From the NCBI RefSeq assembly GCF_002775205.1, contig NC_036447.1:21620501-21684500 (forward strand): a stretch of DNA of 64,000 bases, read 5' to 3'. Made by a program: the position numbers and the translations under genes. The notes beneath the pieces were generated by a model, which was not told the origin of the DNA, searched no databases, and saw only the letters and a program-made list of their open reading frames with translations. The DNA is from Xiphophorus maculatus. Taxonomy: Eukaryota; Chordata; Actinopteri; Cyprinodontiformes; Poeciliidae. Below, piece by piece: positions 23,690 to 34,982 of this stretch (positions within the stretch are counted from its first letter, which is position 1; every line of letters begins with the position of its first letter).

Positions 23690-26600
23690 CAATGAAGTAG
23701 ATGACTTATGGCAAAGACAATCATTCATTCAGTTTAAGAACATGGATAAAGATGTGGGACCTAATCCAAAGTCAAGTCTCAGGGATGTTTCCCTACAGAA
23801 CGGCTCTGAGATTATTAAACTAGGCCAGCATAGTCAGGTCCGAGCCTCAATAAAAGAAAACAGAAATGAGATGAGTCCAGAAGGAGGAGGCAATGGTAAT
23901 ACACAGCGTGGTGTTTCCAAAACGGAACAACTCCTTTCTAAAAATACAATGTCCGTAGCACAGCAGATGCGAATACCCAGTATTTTCCGAAATGTTGCCT
24001 GCAAATACGTCTCTGCGGCTCACCTTTCACATCTTAAGGAAAGAGTGGGGAATATAGCTGCTGGCTCTGAGGGCCCCGCTCCCTCACAGTTTCTTAATCG
24101 GTCGTATGACGTGGACACACCGTCGGACCTTTGGTTGCAGGAAGGATCAGGATCCGACCTCGGCTCACAGCGTAGTTACAGTCAGACAAAGGGTCTGACT
24201 CCAGAGAGTGGTGTTGAGGATCAGTCGGGGGTGTCTAAGGTCAAACGGAGACTGCTCATGCATGTGACCGAGGGGACCATGGAGATGAATGAAGGAGGGG
24301 GCCGAGCAGTGGACTCTATGGTCAGACCAAACTCCGGCACTCCTACAGGTAAGGACAGAGTGAAGGACTATCGGGGTTTTGAGATATGCAGGTTTTATTT
24401 CTCTCAAACAGTAGAACAGATATCCTGAAAGAGAAAGCACGAATAATTAGTTATAATAAATGAAGTTAAGTAGAAAGATAGTAGGATAAGAAAGTCACCA
24501 ATTAGAGTTTATACGATATACGATATCAGCACGAATCATGTATACTTTCATTATTTTTTTTATAGTGTTGCATGTTAGAAAAGACTTGTTCAAGTGACAT
24601 TACTAAGAGAATAGCCAACAACAACAGGTTTGGGAATAACTGACACATTTATTGTTAACCATTGAGTCTGCATGCAGGATACAATCCCTGCTGGATAGAA
24701 ATGCTGGGGCGGACTCAGTGCTGGAGTGGAGTGTTTCTGTCAGAGATTTTAGATATGATCAGTCTGATATCAATATTAGATTGGGACAGTCCCTATTTTA
24801 AACCGACTTTAGCCCAAATATTTGTGAGAAGCTCAGTTGGCATAGCTGGCATTACAGAAACGGTTATCTTTGTGTGCATATTCTAGACATTTTCAAATGC
24901 AGAGAAGTTCAGAAGGATAAAACTGCTATGTTCCAGTTAGCCTTCCACTTATTTGCTTAAAATCTTGCTCTCTCTTGCTTTCTTGCAGCCTCAGTGAACC
25001 TCAGATGTGTTTTGACAATTCATTTAAAATGCAGGTTCCTTTAAAAACAACTGCTTGCAGTTTCCTTTGCCCAGTCTCAATGAAAAGTGATCATTATATC
25101 TGGTGCATGGTTTGGTTGGAAAATTAACTTTGACTTTCTGACCACCTGGTCATCAGTTAGAGCTGTTCCTGATCAAGGACGGCTTTCTTCTCTAATTATT
25201 CTGCATCTGAATTTGGCCTTGAAATAATTTTTAACTTTTGACCATTTGTTTTTGTCAACGTTAGCTGGGGAGTATTTGTCTGAAGGCTGCAGCTTTCAGA
25301 AACAAGAGACACTGAAAAGTAAACAAGAGCGACTGAAACAGATCCATGCAGCTCAAGTCCGAGCCCTGCAAGAGGAGCACAGGAAGCAGCAGGAAGAACT
25401 CCTACAGGTGAGATCATTAAAACATAATTAAAGCAGATCTGTGCCTACAAATTTAAATACATAAGTACAGACCATAGTCAGTACTTATGTTTTATTTAAA
25501 AGTCTTAATTTCATTTGTTAGCCAAGTGCAGTGAGTGTGTTTGTGTATGTGTTAGGTACCAGCACAGGTCATGCAGATTGTGTAGAAACCCTATTTCATG
25601 GTCTTTTTGTTTGAGAACAAACCTTTTATATCAAAATATCAGAGTTTATAGGACATGCTTTCACAAATACATTATATTTGGATCCCCACCCATTTGTTGT
25701 TTAGTATTCACAGATTTCTCTGATTTGAGTGGCGCGTCGCTCAAAAACATTGGCGGAAACGCCAACTATACGATTATTTTTTTTCTCCCTAGAACACATC
25801 TAAAATGTTCGAAAGAAAATGCAACTTGGGAAGCAGAAATAACTTGGCGCGATGCTGCTTGACACGCTGTTGGCTGGCGTTCGCAAATCCCAGAGCACCG
25901 TTCATTTTCCTTGGCACTGATTGGCAATGGACGGTTGTGGTCCACTTAAATTATTCTGCAGTTGAATAACATGGACAGTCTGTTCAGCTAGGAAGAAATG
26001 CCGTAGTTCTTATTTTTCAAGTGTAGGACTTGTGAAAAATAAATTGCCATAAAACAGCTCTTGTTTTGTTTTTATGATCCGCCTTAATCATCAAATCATG
26101 AGACAGTCCTGAGAAGTCAAATTAGATTTTGATTACTTCAATATTGCAGTCGTTTTATGAGCAGGATTCAAGAGAGGACAAGCCGGGGAGATGAGGAGTT
26201 TAAACAGTCAGCTGGGAACTCCTTGCTGTCAAGCAGGTGATAAACAGGAAGGTATTAGACTGAGGAGACACTGAGTGAACTCGGTTTCTCACAGTCCAAC
26301 AGTCTCTGTTCTACAAGCACCAAGGAAATGTTTCAACAACAGAATCACAGAAGCCTTTATCGTGCATTTTTGCCTTTTATTTTAGTCCCAGCGCTCTTTA
26401 GTTTGCCTGTAATCCAACTTCTGATAATAACAGTGAAAACTATTTGATAAGCGAATAAGTACTATTTTGATTTTTGACTTCACTTTGACAAAAAATAAAT
26501 TACTCATAAAGTATTGGAATTGCTGACTGTGAAATTGAAAATAGGGCTGAAACAATTAGTCGAATTAATGGTGATTAATTGATAATTGCAATAATCGTCT

Positions 26601-29600
26601 ACTAATGTAGACATTGAGTAATCATTAACTGGCATGTAGACTCCTAAAAATGGCCAAAAAAACATATATACATTTTGCATTTAAGATGTTGTTTTACCCT
26701 GAACTTCTCGAGTGGCATTTTTAGATTCACCTGGTTCAAATTCTGTTTAATAAAACAAACTCCTGTTAAACAACTTTTGCTATACAGTTATTAATAATAA
26801 TAAAAAAAACAACAAAAGATTAGTAAACGCTATTTTTTTTCTTTAGCTGTAGATGCTTCCTTTGCTACAAATGATCAAATATTCACTATAGGAATGTTGC
26901 TATCGCATTTTAGGCAATAAAATGTTTATCTTCTCATTCTAAAAGGTATTTAAAAGGAAAGTTGGAAAGTAAAAGTTTAAACAAATAAACCAGTTTCAGT
27001 TCCATGAATATTCATGGGGTTGTTTGGACTGGCAACAACTGAGCTGCTAGAGATTTTGTTAAAAACAAGCATCTCCAAACATGATTTTGTTTGTTTTTCA
27101 TTTGAATAAATGTTCTCAAATGAAAAGCTGGATTTAAAAAAAAAAACAAAACACTTAAATCAGAATTTATTTCACAGCTTTTTGCACATCTTTACCAGCG
27201 GGGCCAATAACAAGTGGGTCTGCATCTGTATCTTTCTGAAACACCAACAGCAGTAAAACATTTACTCTGAGGCACGGTATTGTAACAGCGCAGCATCCTC
27301 CCATTGGCCTGCCTCTTGCATCGGATTGCATCACTTATTGCCGTACAGATTCTGTGCAGCGTAATTCCAGAACAGCACCAATAACTCACCCTGCCTGGGG
27401 TTCTCGGCTCACCCAAAGTCACCTTTGAGGAATTATAAATCAACGTCTGGCTCGTCTCGACTTTGTCTTTTTGGAAAGCTCTTTATGAATTTCTGACTGT
27501 TTCAGAAGAATAATAACTCGGGCTGCTAATGTTTCTTTTGAGACTAAAAGCACATAAGCGTTCCCGCGCAGGTCATGTGCCTACCTGTGAGAGTGAGCTC
27601 CTGGGCTGGGGCCAGACTGCAGACGTCTGCTCGTTACGAGAGACCTTCAGACTCCCCCCAGTCTGGAGAAAAAGGGGGATTCTACCATAAATGTTTCATT
27701 ACATCCCTAAAAGACAAGCTGGCACGGCTGCCTGTTTCCCTGTGCTTGTGTGTGTGAATGCGTGTGGGCGTGTGCGTGCGTGGGTGGGGGTGAGCGTGTG
27801 TGTGTGTGACCATGCAAGGCTTCAAGGACGCCCGCTGTTCTCTGGCAACCTGTTCCCGGTTCCGTAGCCCGTGTCCGTATATTTGTTCTTGGCTGCCGTC
27901 CTCGCCCTGTTAATTGTGGTCTCTGTTTAATTTATGTATCCTTAACAACAATATAATTAACATAAGCTGTTTAATAAAGAAGACTTCTCTCTGGCTCTGT
28001 GACGCGGTGAGAGCGAGCTGGCCGGACTCTCCGGCGGAGGGCGGAAGGAGGGGGGACTGAGGGAATTGACACAGAAAAGGGAAAGATACAGTAATTTGCT
28101 TAATTCATGAGCGTCTGTGGTTAAGCGCCAGATCGTCCCGCTGAGCGCCGCCGCTAATGATTCCTTCTTCTTTTTATTCGCTCCCTCTCTTTGTTTTCTA
28201 TTATTCCACCTCCAACATTGTTCTTACCGTCTGCTTGTATTAATTTCCCCGGATCTCTCTGGTCCTCGTCTCATCCTTCTTCCCTCTGTGCCCCGTCACT
28301 CCCCTTCTGTCTTCTTCTCTCTACCCTCAATTAATTTCTTCCTCCTGCCTCATTTGCTGTCCTTTCCAATTCAATATTTTCCACCCTTGTCTTCTCCCAG
28401 ACGCACACACACACACACCTGTGCCTACACACACATACACACCCATCCTCATATTTGCTCTCTCCTTCTGCCCATCTCAGGTGTTGGCAACACGTTACCG
28501 TCTCCTGCAGGACGTGTCTCCCTGCTCTCGACTTGGGGACGCGTTGACCTTCTCCAGCCTCCCTCAGGTATTACCACAACATCTCCACCTTTTACCTGTG
28601 CAGTTTCTTATCCTGCTCCACATATTTTTAATCGTAATCAGCACCAATCGCGTGCTATTGTGCCGGATCTAATCAACAACCCGAGTTCCCGTTAGACTCC
28701 ATTTGTTTAACAAACGTGACCCTTTAAAGCTGCGGCTCTTGAATCAACAAGTGAGTGACAGCACATCAGCTGCTTATTATTCTGTTTATTATTCTCTGTT
28801 CTAATGATGAGCCGCGAGTCCACTTGCGCCGATGCTCCGAACAGATGCCAGCAAAAGGACCTTGAGATGCCGTGGTGGAAATTAATTGGTTGTCATTGAT
28901 GGAATTAGCATTCTCCTCTGTCTTCCCCCTCTCTTATCATTATTCACCCTCTTTTTTTCCCCTCTCTCTCTGGCTTCATCAGCCCCTGAGCCCGCTCTCG
29001 CGGCGCTGCCGCCCCCTGGTGGCTGCAGCCGTAAAAGGCTTTCTAACTCGCAGGATTCTACGGACGGAGAGAATTGCGCAGCTGGTGCGCACCATCAGGG
29101 TGAGTAAAAACAGCAGGACTGACGCTCACCAGGGTTTGATGATAAAAAGTGGCTGGCAAACGTATTCATGCCCTGAGACTTTTTTTTTCACATTTTCTCA
29201 TTTTAACAAGCAGAAATATCAATGTACTTTCTTAGATTTTGCATGATTGACCAGGAGTGTCCAAACTTTTTGTCACGTGTCAAAATCGTCACCTCAAACC
29301 ACTCGCAGACAGAAGAAATATAATTTTTAAAAACTAAAATCCTACTCAACAATAAACCATGGATGAAATACTAGGGATACAACTTTTTCACTTCTGGTAT
29401 GATGTTGATGTCGCAGCTTTGATTATTGGCTGATGCCAATATGATATCAGCTTGAATCGTACATAATTTTATTACTTGTTTTGTTGTGTGGATTGTTAAA
29501 AAAAAAGGCTTGATCAAGTGATAGAGAAACAATAACAATTGACTGATTTATTATTAACCAATGAATCTGCATCCAAGCAGATTTTTTGATTTCTACCCAG

Positions 29601-32600
29601 CATCCAAGCGCTGCTGGGTAGAAATGCTTTAGAAGAGTTCTTCTACCGGCGTTCTTTTAGATGCAAACCATATATAACCCGATACTCGTTTTTTAGACTG
29701 ATATCGGACCAATTTATGATATGAATTTCAGACTGGGACATCGCCATGAACTCTTTTAATTAAACAAATAGAGTAATCAGATTATTGTAGGAATGAGATC
29801 ATAGATCCAAAACTTCAAGTGGTTTTTACACATTTTTCCTTTTAAATGAAAGGCGTCCAGTTTGCTTTTTATTTTTGGCTCAGTTGAAGAAAACTTAAAA
29901 TGCATTTTGTTTATTCTCGGCAATGAAAAACAGATCTAGGTCAGTACTCATTTGAAAAACTAGCCAAGGTTTAATACAGCAATTAAAATCAGATTTGGTT
30001 TCACCAAGTTGTACTTTAGAGTATATGTCAATGAGTAGATGTGGTCCTAGTTACCATGATAGAAGCAGGCAACCAGAAAGCTTTGGAAAAATTATCACTT
30101 TGTGTTGCGTCTTAACATTTTTGTAAGTAGATTTTAATTTAAAGTCGTCTTTTTGTTCCAACTGTTCTAATTTATTCTTGAATTGTGGGCAAGAGGCCAC
30201 ACAAAATAAGTCCAGGGGCCGCAAATGGCCCCCGGACCTCACTTTGAAAACATTTGTACGCATTTTTTTATAAAGTGTGTCACAATTATCAACTGCTTTG
30301 TGCTTTTCTTATCACATTACACCCAAACAAAACACCAATAAGACAAAATATGGAACAGCATAGGCTGTATGGATATTTTTGCAGTACTCTCCATATGTTG
30401 CGGGGTGTGTGCGTGTGTGTATCTGTGTGTGTGTGTGTAGGACACGCAGCAGTTCCTGCAAGCCTTCCAGCAGCAGAGCGCCAGCAGAGTGGATCGCTGT
30501 AGTAGGCAAGATGTATTATTGCAGGAGAGAGTTGCTCTGCAGGTGTGAACACAAACACATGCCGTACAGACATCTGTTAACTCGCGCCGTTACGAGCTAA
30601 TCATTAAAACCATCTTCTGCGTTTTAATTGTTTCTTCTCTCCAGCTGCGTGCTGCCCGTTATGAGGTTTACGACATATTCTTCAGTCTGTCAGCCGGAGA
30701 GCAGATGCAGCTGATCAGATGGGACAGAGAGCTGGCCAGGGAGAGGCAGCTCAGACGGCAGGTAATCTCCCCACAGTGTGCGGTAAATCCTGGGGTGGTA
30801 GAATTAGATGCAGGTGCACAACAGGTGATTCTGGACCATCTGGGTCCGTAATAAAGTACCATGGAGCGTACTTGTATCATGGCTCAGTTATTTATTTTTT
30901 TCATTTATGTCGAGTCAAAGTAAAAATGGGTGTTTCGTTTCTAGCCTTAATGTTTTTATCTGATCACTCTTACCAGGACTTGACATGCAATGAATAAAAC
31001 AACACATGGAGTATCATGTGTTGTTTTATTTAGAGACGCACCAATCAGAATTTTGTATTCAATTTTAGATCTCCAGTTTCCATTAACTTTTGACCTCTAG
31101 ATACAGATTTCTCTTTAAAGGGGTGGTATAATGTAAAATTGACTTTTTCAAACTTTTTTTACCCCTTCAGGGGGTCTTTTGTGGGCTCTAGTGTCCCTTA
31201 TATGAAAGTAGGCTGACAGGAAGAAAGGGGGGATGTCGTCGGGTCCGGGAGTCAAACCCACGACGGAAGCGTCGAGGACTCAAGGCCTCTAAACATGGGT
31301 CGCGCTAACCACTATGCCACCACGGCACGCCCGACTTTTTCAAACTTCATACCATCTTGTATTGTCATGTCTCATCAAAAACATGGATTGCTTTGATTCT
31401 TTCATGCATGTTTGAGAAATCCTTGATCTCTCAAAGCTCCTCCAGCTGAGCTTCTGCCTCACAGAGCAGCCCTCCTCCCACTCAGCTCCTTCAGACTAGC
31501 GGCAGCAGCAATTAGCAAACACCTGGTGGAACCGGGAGTATGATGAACTGCTGAGTGAAAACGGTTGTTAACGGCATAGTGGAGGATTATTGTTATGCTG
31601 ATGTACCGAAGGCAGAGTTTCCGAAAGAGCAGTAGCTTCTTAAAGAGACACAGGCCCAATTTCAAGAAGCTAAATTGCGAAATCAAATTTCTTTTAACTT
31701 ATGTTTGATATATACAGCATTTTTGTAACAACTGAAGGTAACATAGTTACTTGGCTCTGCTATAAAATGGCACTATGTGGCTGGAAAAGCACAAAATACC
31801 GCCCCTTTAAGAACGATAAAACAAGAAGATATCACTACTGGTCCTCATTAATAAAAAATATTCACCTTTGAAAATCATTGTAGACATTCTTACTTAAACT
31901 AGAGGGTGCAGCAAGTTCTTCCTGAGGTAACACATGCAACGTTCATAGAAACAGACATAAACTCATCTTCTCAGACCTAACAGCTTGTCAACACTAACTA
32001 AATTTAGAAGTAAACTTAAGTGTTGCATTTTTAGGCAGATTGCAACAATAAACAATTTCTCTCTAAACAATTATGGCACCATGACTTAAAAGATCAAGGT
32101 AGATGTCCTTTAGACAAAGGAGACCAAAGTAGAAATGGCCAAAAATAAAAAACAAACATATTTTATTTTTTAATACTAAAAGCGCCTTTATGGCTAGAAG
32201 ACTGAGTTACTCAAGTCCTTTGTATATATATTTCTACCCTTTGGTCCCTCCTATCTCTGCTGACAAAGCTGTGCCTGTGGGTGTGTGTGTGTGTGTGTTT
32301 AATCTTGTTTAGAACGGACATGCCGGTTGCGCCCGAGGGAAGAGTTCTCTGTCTGCTGCGACGCAGAAATCCCTGGAGAGAAAGAGAGAAAGGATGTGAG
32401 TTTTCCCTCAGTGTACCCGAGTGTGTTCAGTACAAGTTGAACCCAGCCTACATCAAAATATATACAGTACCAGCCACAGTTATTGACACCCTGTCAAGGA
32501 TGTGTTAAAAGCTCTAAAATACATTCATCTTGTATTGCTGCCCCATAATTTGACAATGGAAAGTCTTAGAAAAAATATAATCACCTTTATTCAGTGGAAA

Positions 32601-33243
32601 GTAACTCAAGAGTAATTGTTTTAAGCAGAAATCACTGATGGTATATTTATTGGTACCACCAAGAAGTCTTTTAATCCTTTACTTTGGCAGGTTAATCAGA
32701 ATTCTGTAGAACTTCAGATAAAAATCTGGTGGATTCTTACAGAGAACTGAAAATGGGTCGTCATTAGGTTTGGCAACAGAGTAATGTTCCAAATCAACAC
32801 AGAAATGTTCAACGAGCCATTGCTTTATGTAGGTTTGACCTTTGTAAAATGTAATGTGAGAAGACTATTGATAGAGGCAACATTTGTGCTACCAGTGATT
32901 GTTATTTTCTAGGATGGAATTTTTCCCCAATGAATAATTTTAATCAAATTAAAAGTTAGATTTTTTCAAAGTGATGTTTCTGGCACTGACTTTCAATAAT
33001 TTTTGTCTTGAACACTAGAGATTTTATGTGGCATCAGTAATTTAAAATTTCAGCTAATAAAAAGCATCTTTTCTTCCCTCCAGGATTCAGAAAAAGGCTG
33101 CAGAATGTCACAGGGGGGCAGCGGCGCAGACCGGCCCAAAGTCTGGATTCTCAGTCGAGAAACCACAGGAGACAAAACGAGGACAGTTTAAAGCAAATCC
33201 TCAGAGGGTTCCCAAAAGCGTTTGCTCGTCTAGACCTCGATGA
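19125..33243 (+). CDS. ccp110: CP110, centriolar coiled-coil protein of 110 kDa (ten coding exons)
   Basis: Coding exons: 19125-19262, 19528-19653, 21762-24348, 25265-25407, 28481-28567, 28983-29099, 30441-30542, 30645-30761, 32313-32395, 33084-33243. All junctions are GT-AG and phase is kept throughout. The product is about 1219 aa; the human form is about 1 kb of codons shorter in the middle region (roughly 990-1010 aa). CP110 caps the distal end of centrioles and represses ciliogenesis. Seen here: the N-terminal SLIQFYGRPILPPL block (human SLIRFHGVAILSPL), a conserved helix SLQALLKKSQEY at about 388-399, the cyclin F-type RxL motif KRRL at 916-919, a Lys/Gln/Glu-rich coiled coil in exon 4, and the conserved C-terminal block with KGFLTRR at about 1045, then DVLLQERVALQLRAARYEVY. 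Residues 701-731 are 11 Ala followed by 20 Asp, encoded by a GCT/GAT tandem repeat. A KEN tripeptide lies in exon 3. The open frame runs past the exon 3 donor to 24428, but the splice is supported by exon 4. Confidence 0.93.
19654..21761 (+). other. ccp110 intron 2
   Basis: GT-AG intron of 2.1 kb. I see no gene, no clear transposon ends and no long tandem repeat in it. Confidence 0.7.
23598..23690 (+). repeat. coding trinucleotide repeat (GCT)11 (GAT)19 GAC in ccp110 exon 3
   Basis: Eleven perfect GCT codons are followed directly by nineteen GAT codons and one GAC, giving Ala11-Asp20 in the CP110 frame. The codons are near uniform, so this is a recent slippage tract rather than an old acidic domain. 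Reading it in other frames gives Leu/Met or Ser/Ala runs, which are shadows. Confidence 0.97.
24515..24800. repeat. interspersed repeat copy in ccp110 intron 3
   Basis: Shares an ordered series of words with 29370-29750: gatatcagc, aagtgacatt/aagtgatag, ttattgttaacc/ttattattaacc, gaatctgcat, gctgg(a/g)tagaaatgct. The two copies are in the same orientation and of moderate similarity. Probably a decayed DNA transposon. Confidence 0.55.
25408..28480 (+). other. ccp110 intron 4, with repeats and a candidate conserved element
   Basis: GT-AG intron of 3.1 kb. It holds a fish repeat fragment with agggctgaaacaattagtcg (26545-26640), an isolated Tc1-like end at 27181-27212 and, at about 27890-28170, an AT/homeobox-site-rich block unlike the rest of the intron. 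From 28180 to 28460 it is a pyrimidine-rich tract leading to the exon 5 acceptor. Confidence 0.55.
29250..30250. repeat. decayed transposon cluster in ccp110 intron 6
   Basis: The left end has ggagtgtccaaactttttg. The right end has ggggccgcaaatggcccccg, related to a copy at 50600-50690 on the opposite strand. Between them lies the second copy (29370-29750) of the intron 3 repeat, including a hairpin of gggtagaaatgc near 29590-29635. No coding capacity remains. Confidence 0.45.
31115..31810. mobile_element. MITE in ccp110 intron 8 split by a SINE
   Basis: Ends are tttaaaggggtggtataatg and, inverted, acaaaataccgcccctttaa, a terminal inverted repeat of about 20 bp with few mismatches. The element is non-coding. 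A SINE with a target duplication interrupts it at 31156-31332. Confidence 0.7.
31156..31332 (-). mobile_element. tRNA-derived SINE inserted in the MITE
   Basis: Read on the minus strand, the head at about 31332-31230 contains tRNA-like A box (tggcatagtggttagcg) and B box (ggtttgactcc) sequences. The 3' end finishes in gggtaaaaaa. A perfect 15-bp duplication (gactttttcaaactt) flanks it at 31141-31155 and 31333-31347, which is the expected target-site duplication for LINE-driven insertion. Confidence 0.85.
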
Positions 33244-34982
33244 CACTTTTCTAATTGGCCCCAGTGAGAACTCCTCTAGCAGTGCCCTCAGCCAACTGAA
33301 TAAATGCTAGACAGGAAACCTTTTAGATGTAAAATCTAAATGGATGCTGTAGCTGACCGACCCCAGGAGATATAGAGATGCTGTTTCAGGAAAACTAATT
33401 ATTTATCTAATGTGCTTCTTGTATTGCTCAGAGTTTTCAGTAGAGGAATCGTAGCTCATCAGAACAGAATATTCTCAAGAGTTGGAAACAAACGCCACCG
33501 GCGGTTTGGCTCCTAATTCATGGCTCACTTGGACTCCACACATCTTTAGGGGTATTCAGTCCCCTGACGTGCATTTTTACTCCGTTCTGGAGCTAGTGAT
33601 TGCACCTGTGCTAAATAAAAAAACAAAAATGATGTTTTATGTGCCTTCCAACAAAGTCAGGTGAAGTATGGAGGGCCAAAAGTGTTAAAAATAATTAAGT
33701 TTTTTTAAATGTCTGTACATATATCCATATTTGAAGCGTTATGCAGATTTGTGTACAATTATTTCACTTTTTATCTTTCATGGTTCCAATGCTGCAGTGC
33801 CATAATTTTAAACTGTTTAATAACTTTTTTTAAAAAAACAAACTTTGGTAAATGAAAAAATTATCTGCAAGGCAAGACAATCAGCTTGGCTGGAGCAGTG
33901 TTAATCCCCCTTAACAGATGTGCTGCACATGTGGGACCATTATTTCTAGAATGACATTTAATGAAATTGGAATACTTGTGTCACATTTAAATAGTCTATT
34001 TTCAATTCGTTTTTAGCACTGTTGGCCTTCCATAGTATTGGCACAGTTTGGCTGTTTTGACTTTTGCTTATTCTGTTCTCAGACATCCAAATGTCACTGT
34101 CACATTTTAGACATGGATGTTTTTCATGCTTGGAAGCATTTTGTTGCCTTACAGTTTGTACCATTTTAAAATGACAGTTTTGCCATAATATGTGTAGATT
34201 TTTGCTTTTTTACATTCTTGTGTGCAAAGGCTCAGTATGTTTGGTATTTATTTGTTTATATTTGATAATAAAGGTTTCCTATTGTGTTATTTTTATGTTG
34301 TGATGTTTCTGAAAATACAGGATTATATTGATAGTTTTCATAATTACATTCAGATCTGCAGAGATGCATCAAAAAATTCAGATGACAAGATGGGAGTGGC
34401 ATTTAATTCCAGAAATTTTTGTTATAGTGGGTAAAAGGGTGAGTGATGTACCACAAGTCACTTAAAACAATCATTGGTTCAGAAGTTCATAATTGCAAAG
34501 TTTACATAACAGTAATTCAGAGGATATAGTAGATATTCTCAGATACAGCAGACAATGTATAAAACACAAAGAATGAGGTTTATGGTAGTATTTTGGTGAA
34601 TACTAGTAAGTATTGGGGCAAATGGAAATGAGATGGCAGACAAAATGGCAAAGGTAGCAACAAAGCATGGCGATATTGATAACGGAATTAATTTCAGTAG
34701 GTTAGAAATTAAAAGTAGGGAAACGAGATGCTATCCATTTATAGTTCAGTTTCTCTGGTTTATTTGGAAGGATTTGTTTTTTCTATTATAATTCCAAAGT
34801 TCTCGTCACGGCAGTAATCCACCATCAAGTTGTTTTCTTCTAAACTTTCTGAATCTAAGGGCAGTTTCACACTCCGAGCAGCAGGGGTCGCTGTCGGTCG
34901 CCTCATCGCGTTGATCTACGCCTCCGCTCTCAGTCGCTTTGTTTTGAATAGATTAGCTTGTTTCCAGCTAACCGGAGTCGGA
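33244..34982 (+). other. ccp110 3' UTR and ccp110-sirt7 intergenic region
   Basis: AATAAA hexamers at 33614-33619 and 34267-34272 are candidate ends of ccp110. The stretch 34320-34790 is a LINE fragment. The last 150 bp (about 34830-34982) are GC-richer and probably hold the sirt7 promoter and 5' UTR. Confidence 0.5.
34320..34790 (+). pseudogene. decayed LINE fragment, RNase H domain
   Basis: Two separate frames recall the RNase H domain of I-clade/Nimb-type LINEs. ICRDASKNSDDKMGVAF (about 34351-34404) matches the first catalytic strand (xDxSK..DGxxGxAF). GANGNEMADKMAKVA (about 34614-34658) matches the GNExAD block near the domain end. Frameshifts and stops lie between them, so it is a dead copy. 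Confidence 0.6.

Noticed and set aside
24349-24428. Extension of the large ccp110 open frame past exon 3
   Set aside because: The donor at 24349 joins in phase to exon 4 (PTA|GEYLSEG) and the extra 26 residues resemble nothing. An intron-retention form is possible but not supported.
28117-28695. Open frame of 192 codons overlapping ccp110 exon 5
   Set aside because: It reads exon 5 in the wrong frame and owes its length to a pyrimidine-rich intron tract lacking stops.
31225-31332. Minus-strand tRNA gene
   Set aside because: A and B boxes are present, but the sequence does not close into a cloverleaf with a plausible anticodon arm and is followed by a SINE body with target duplication.
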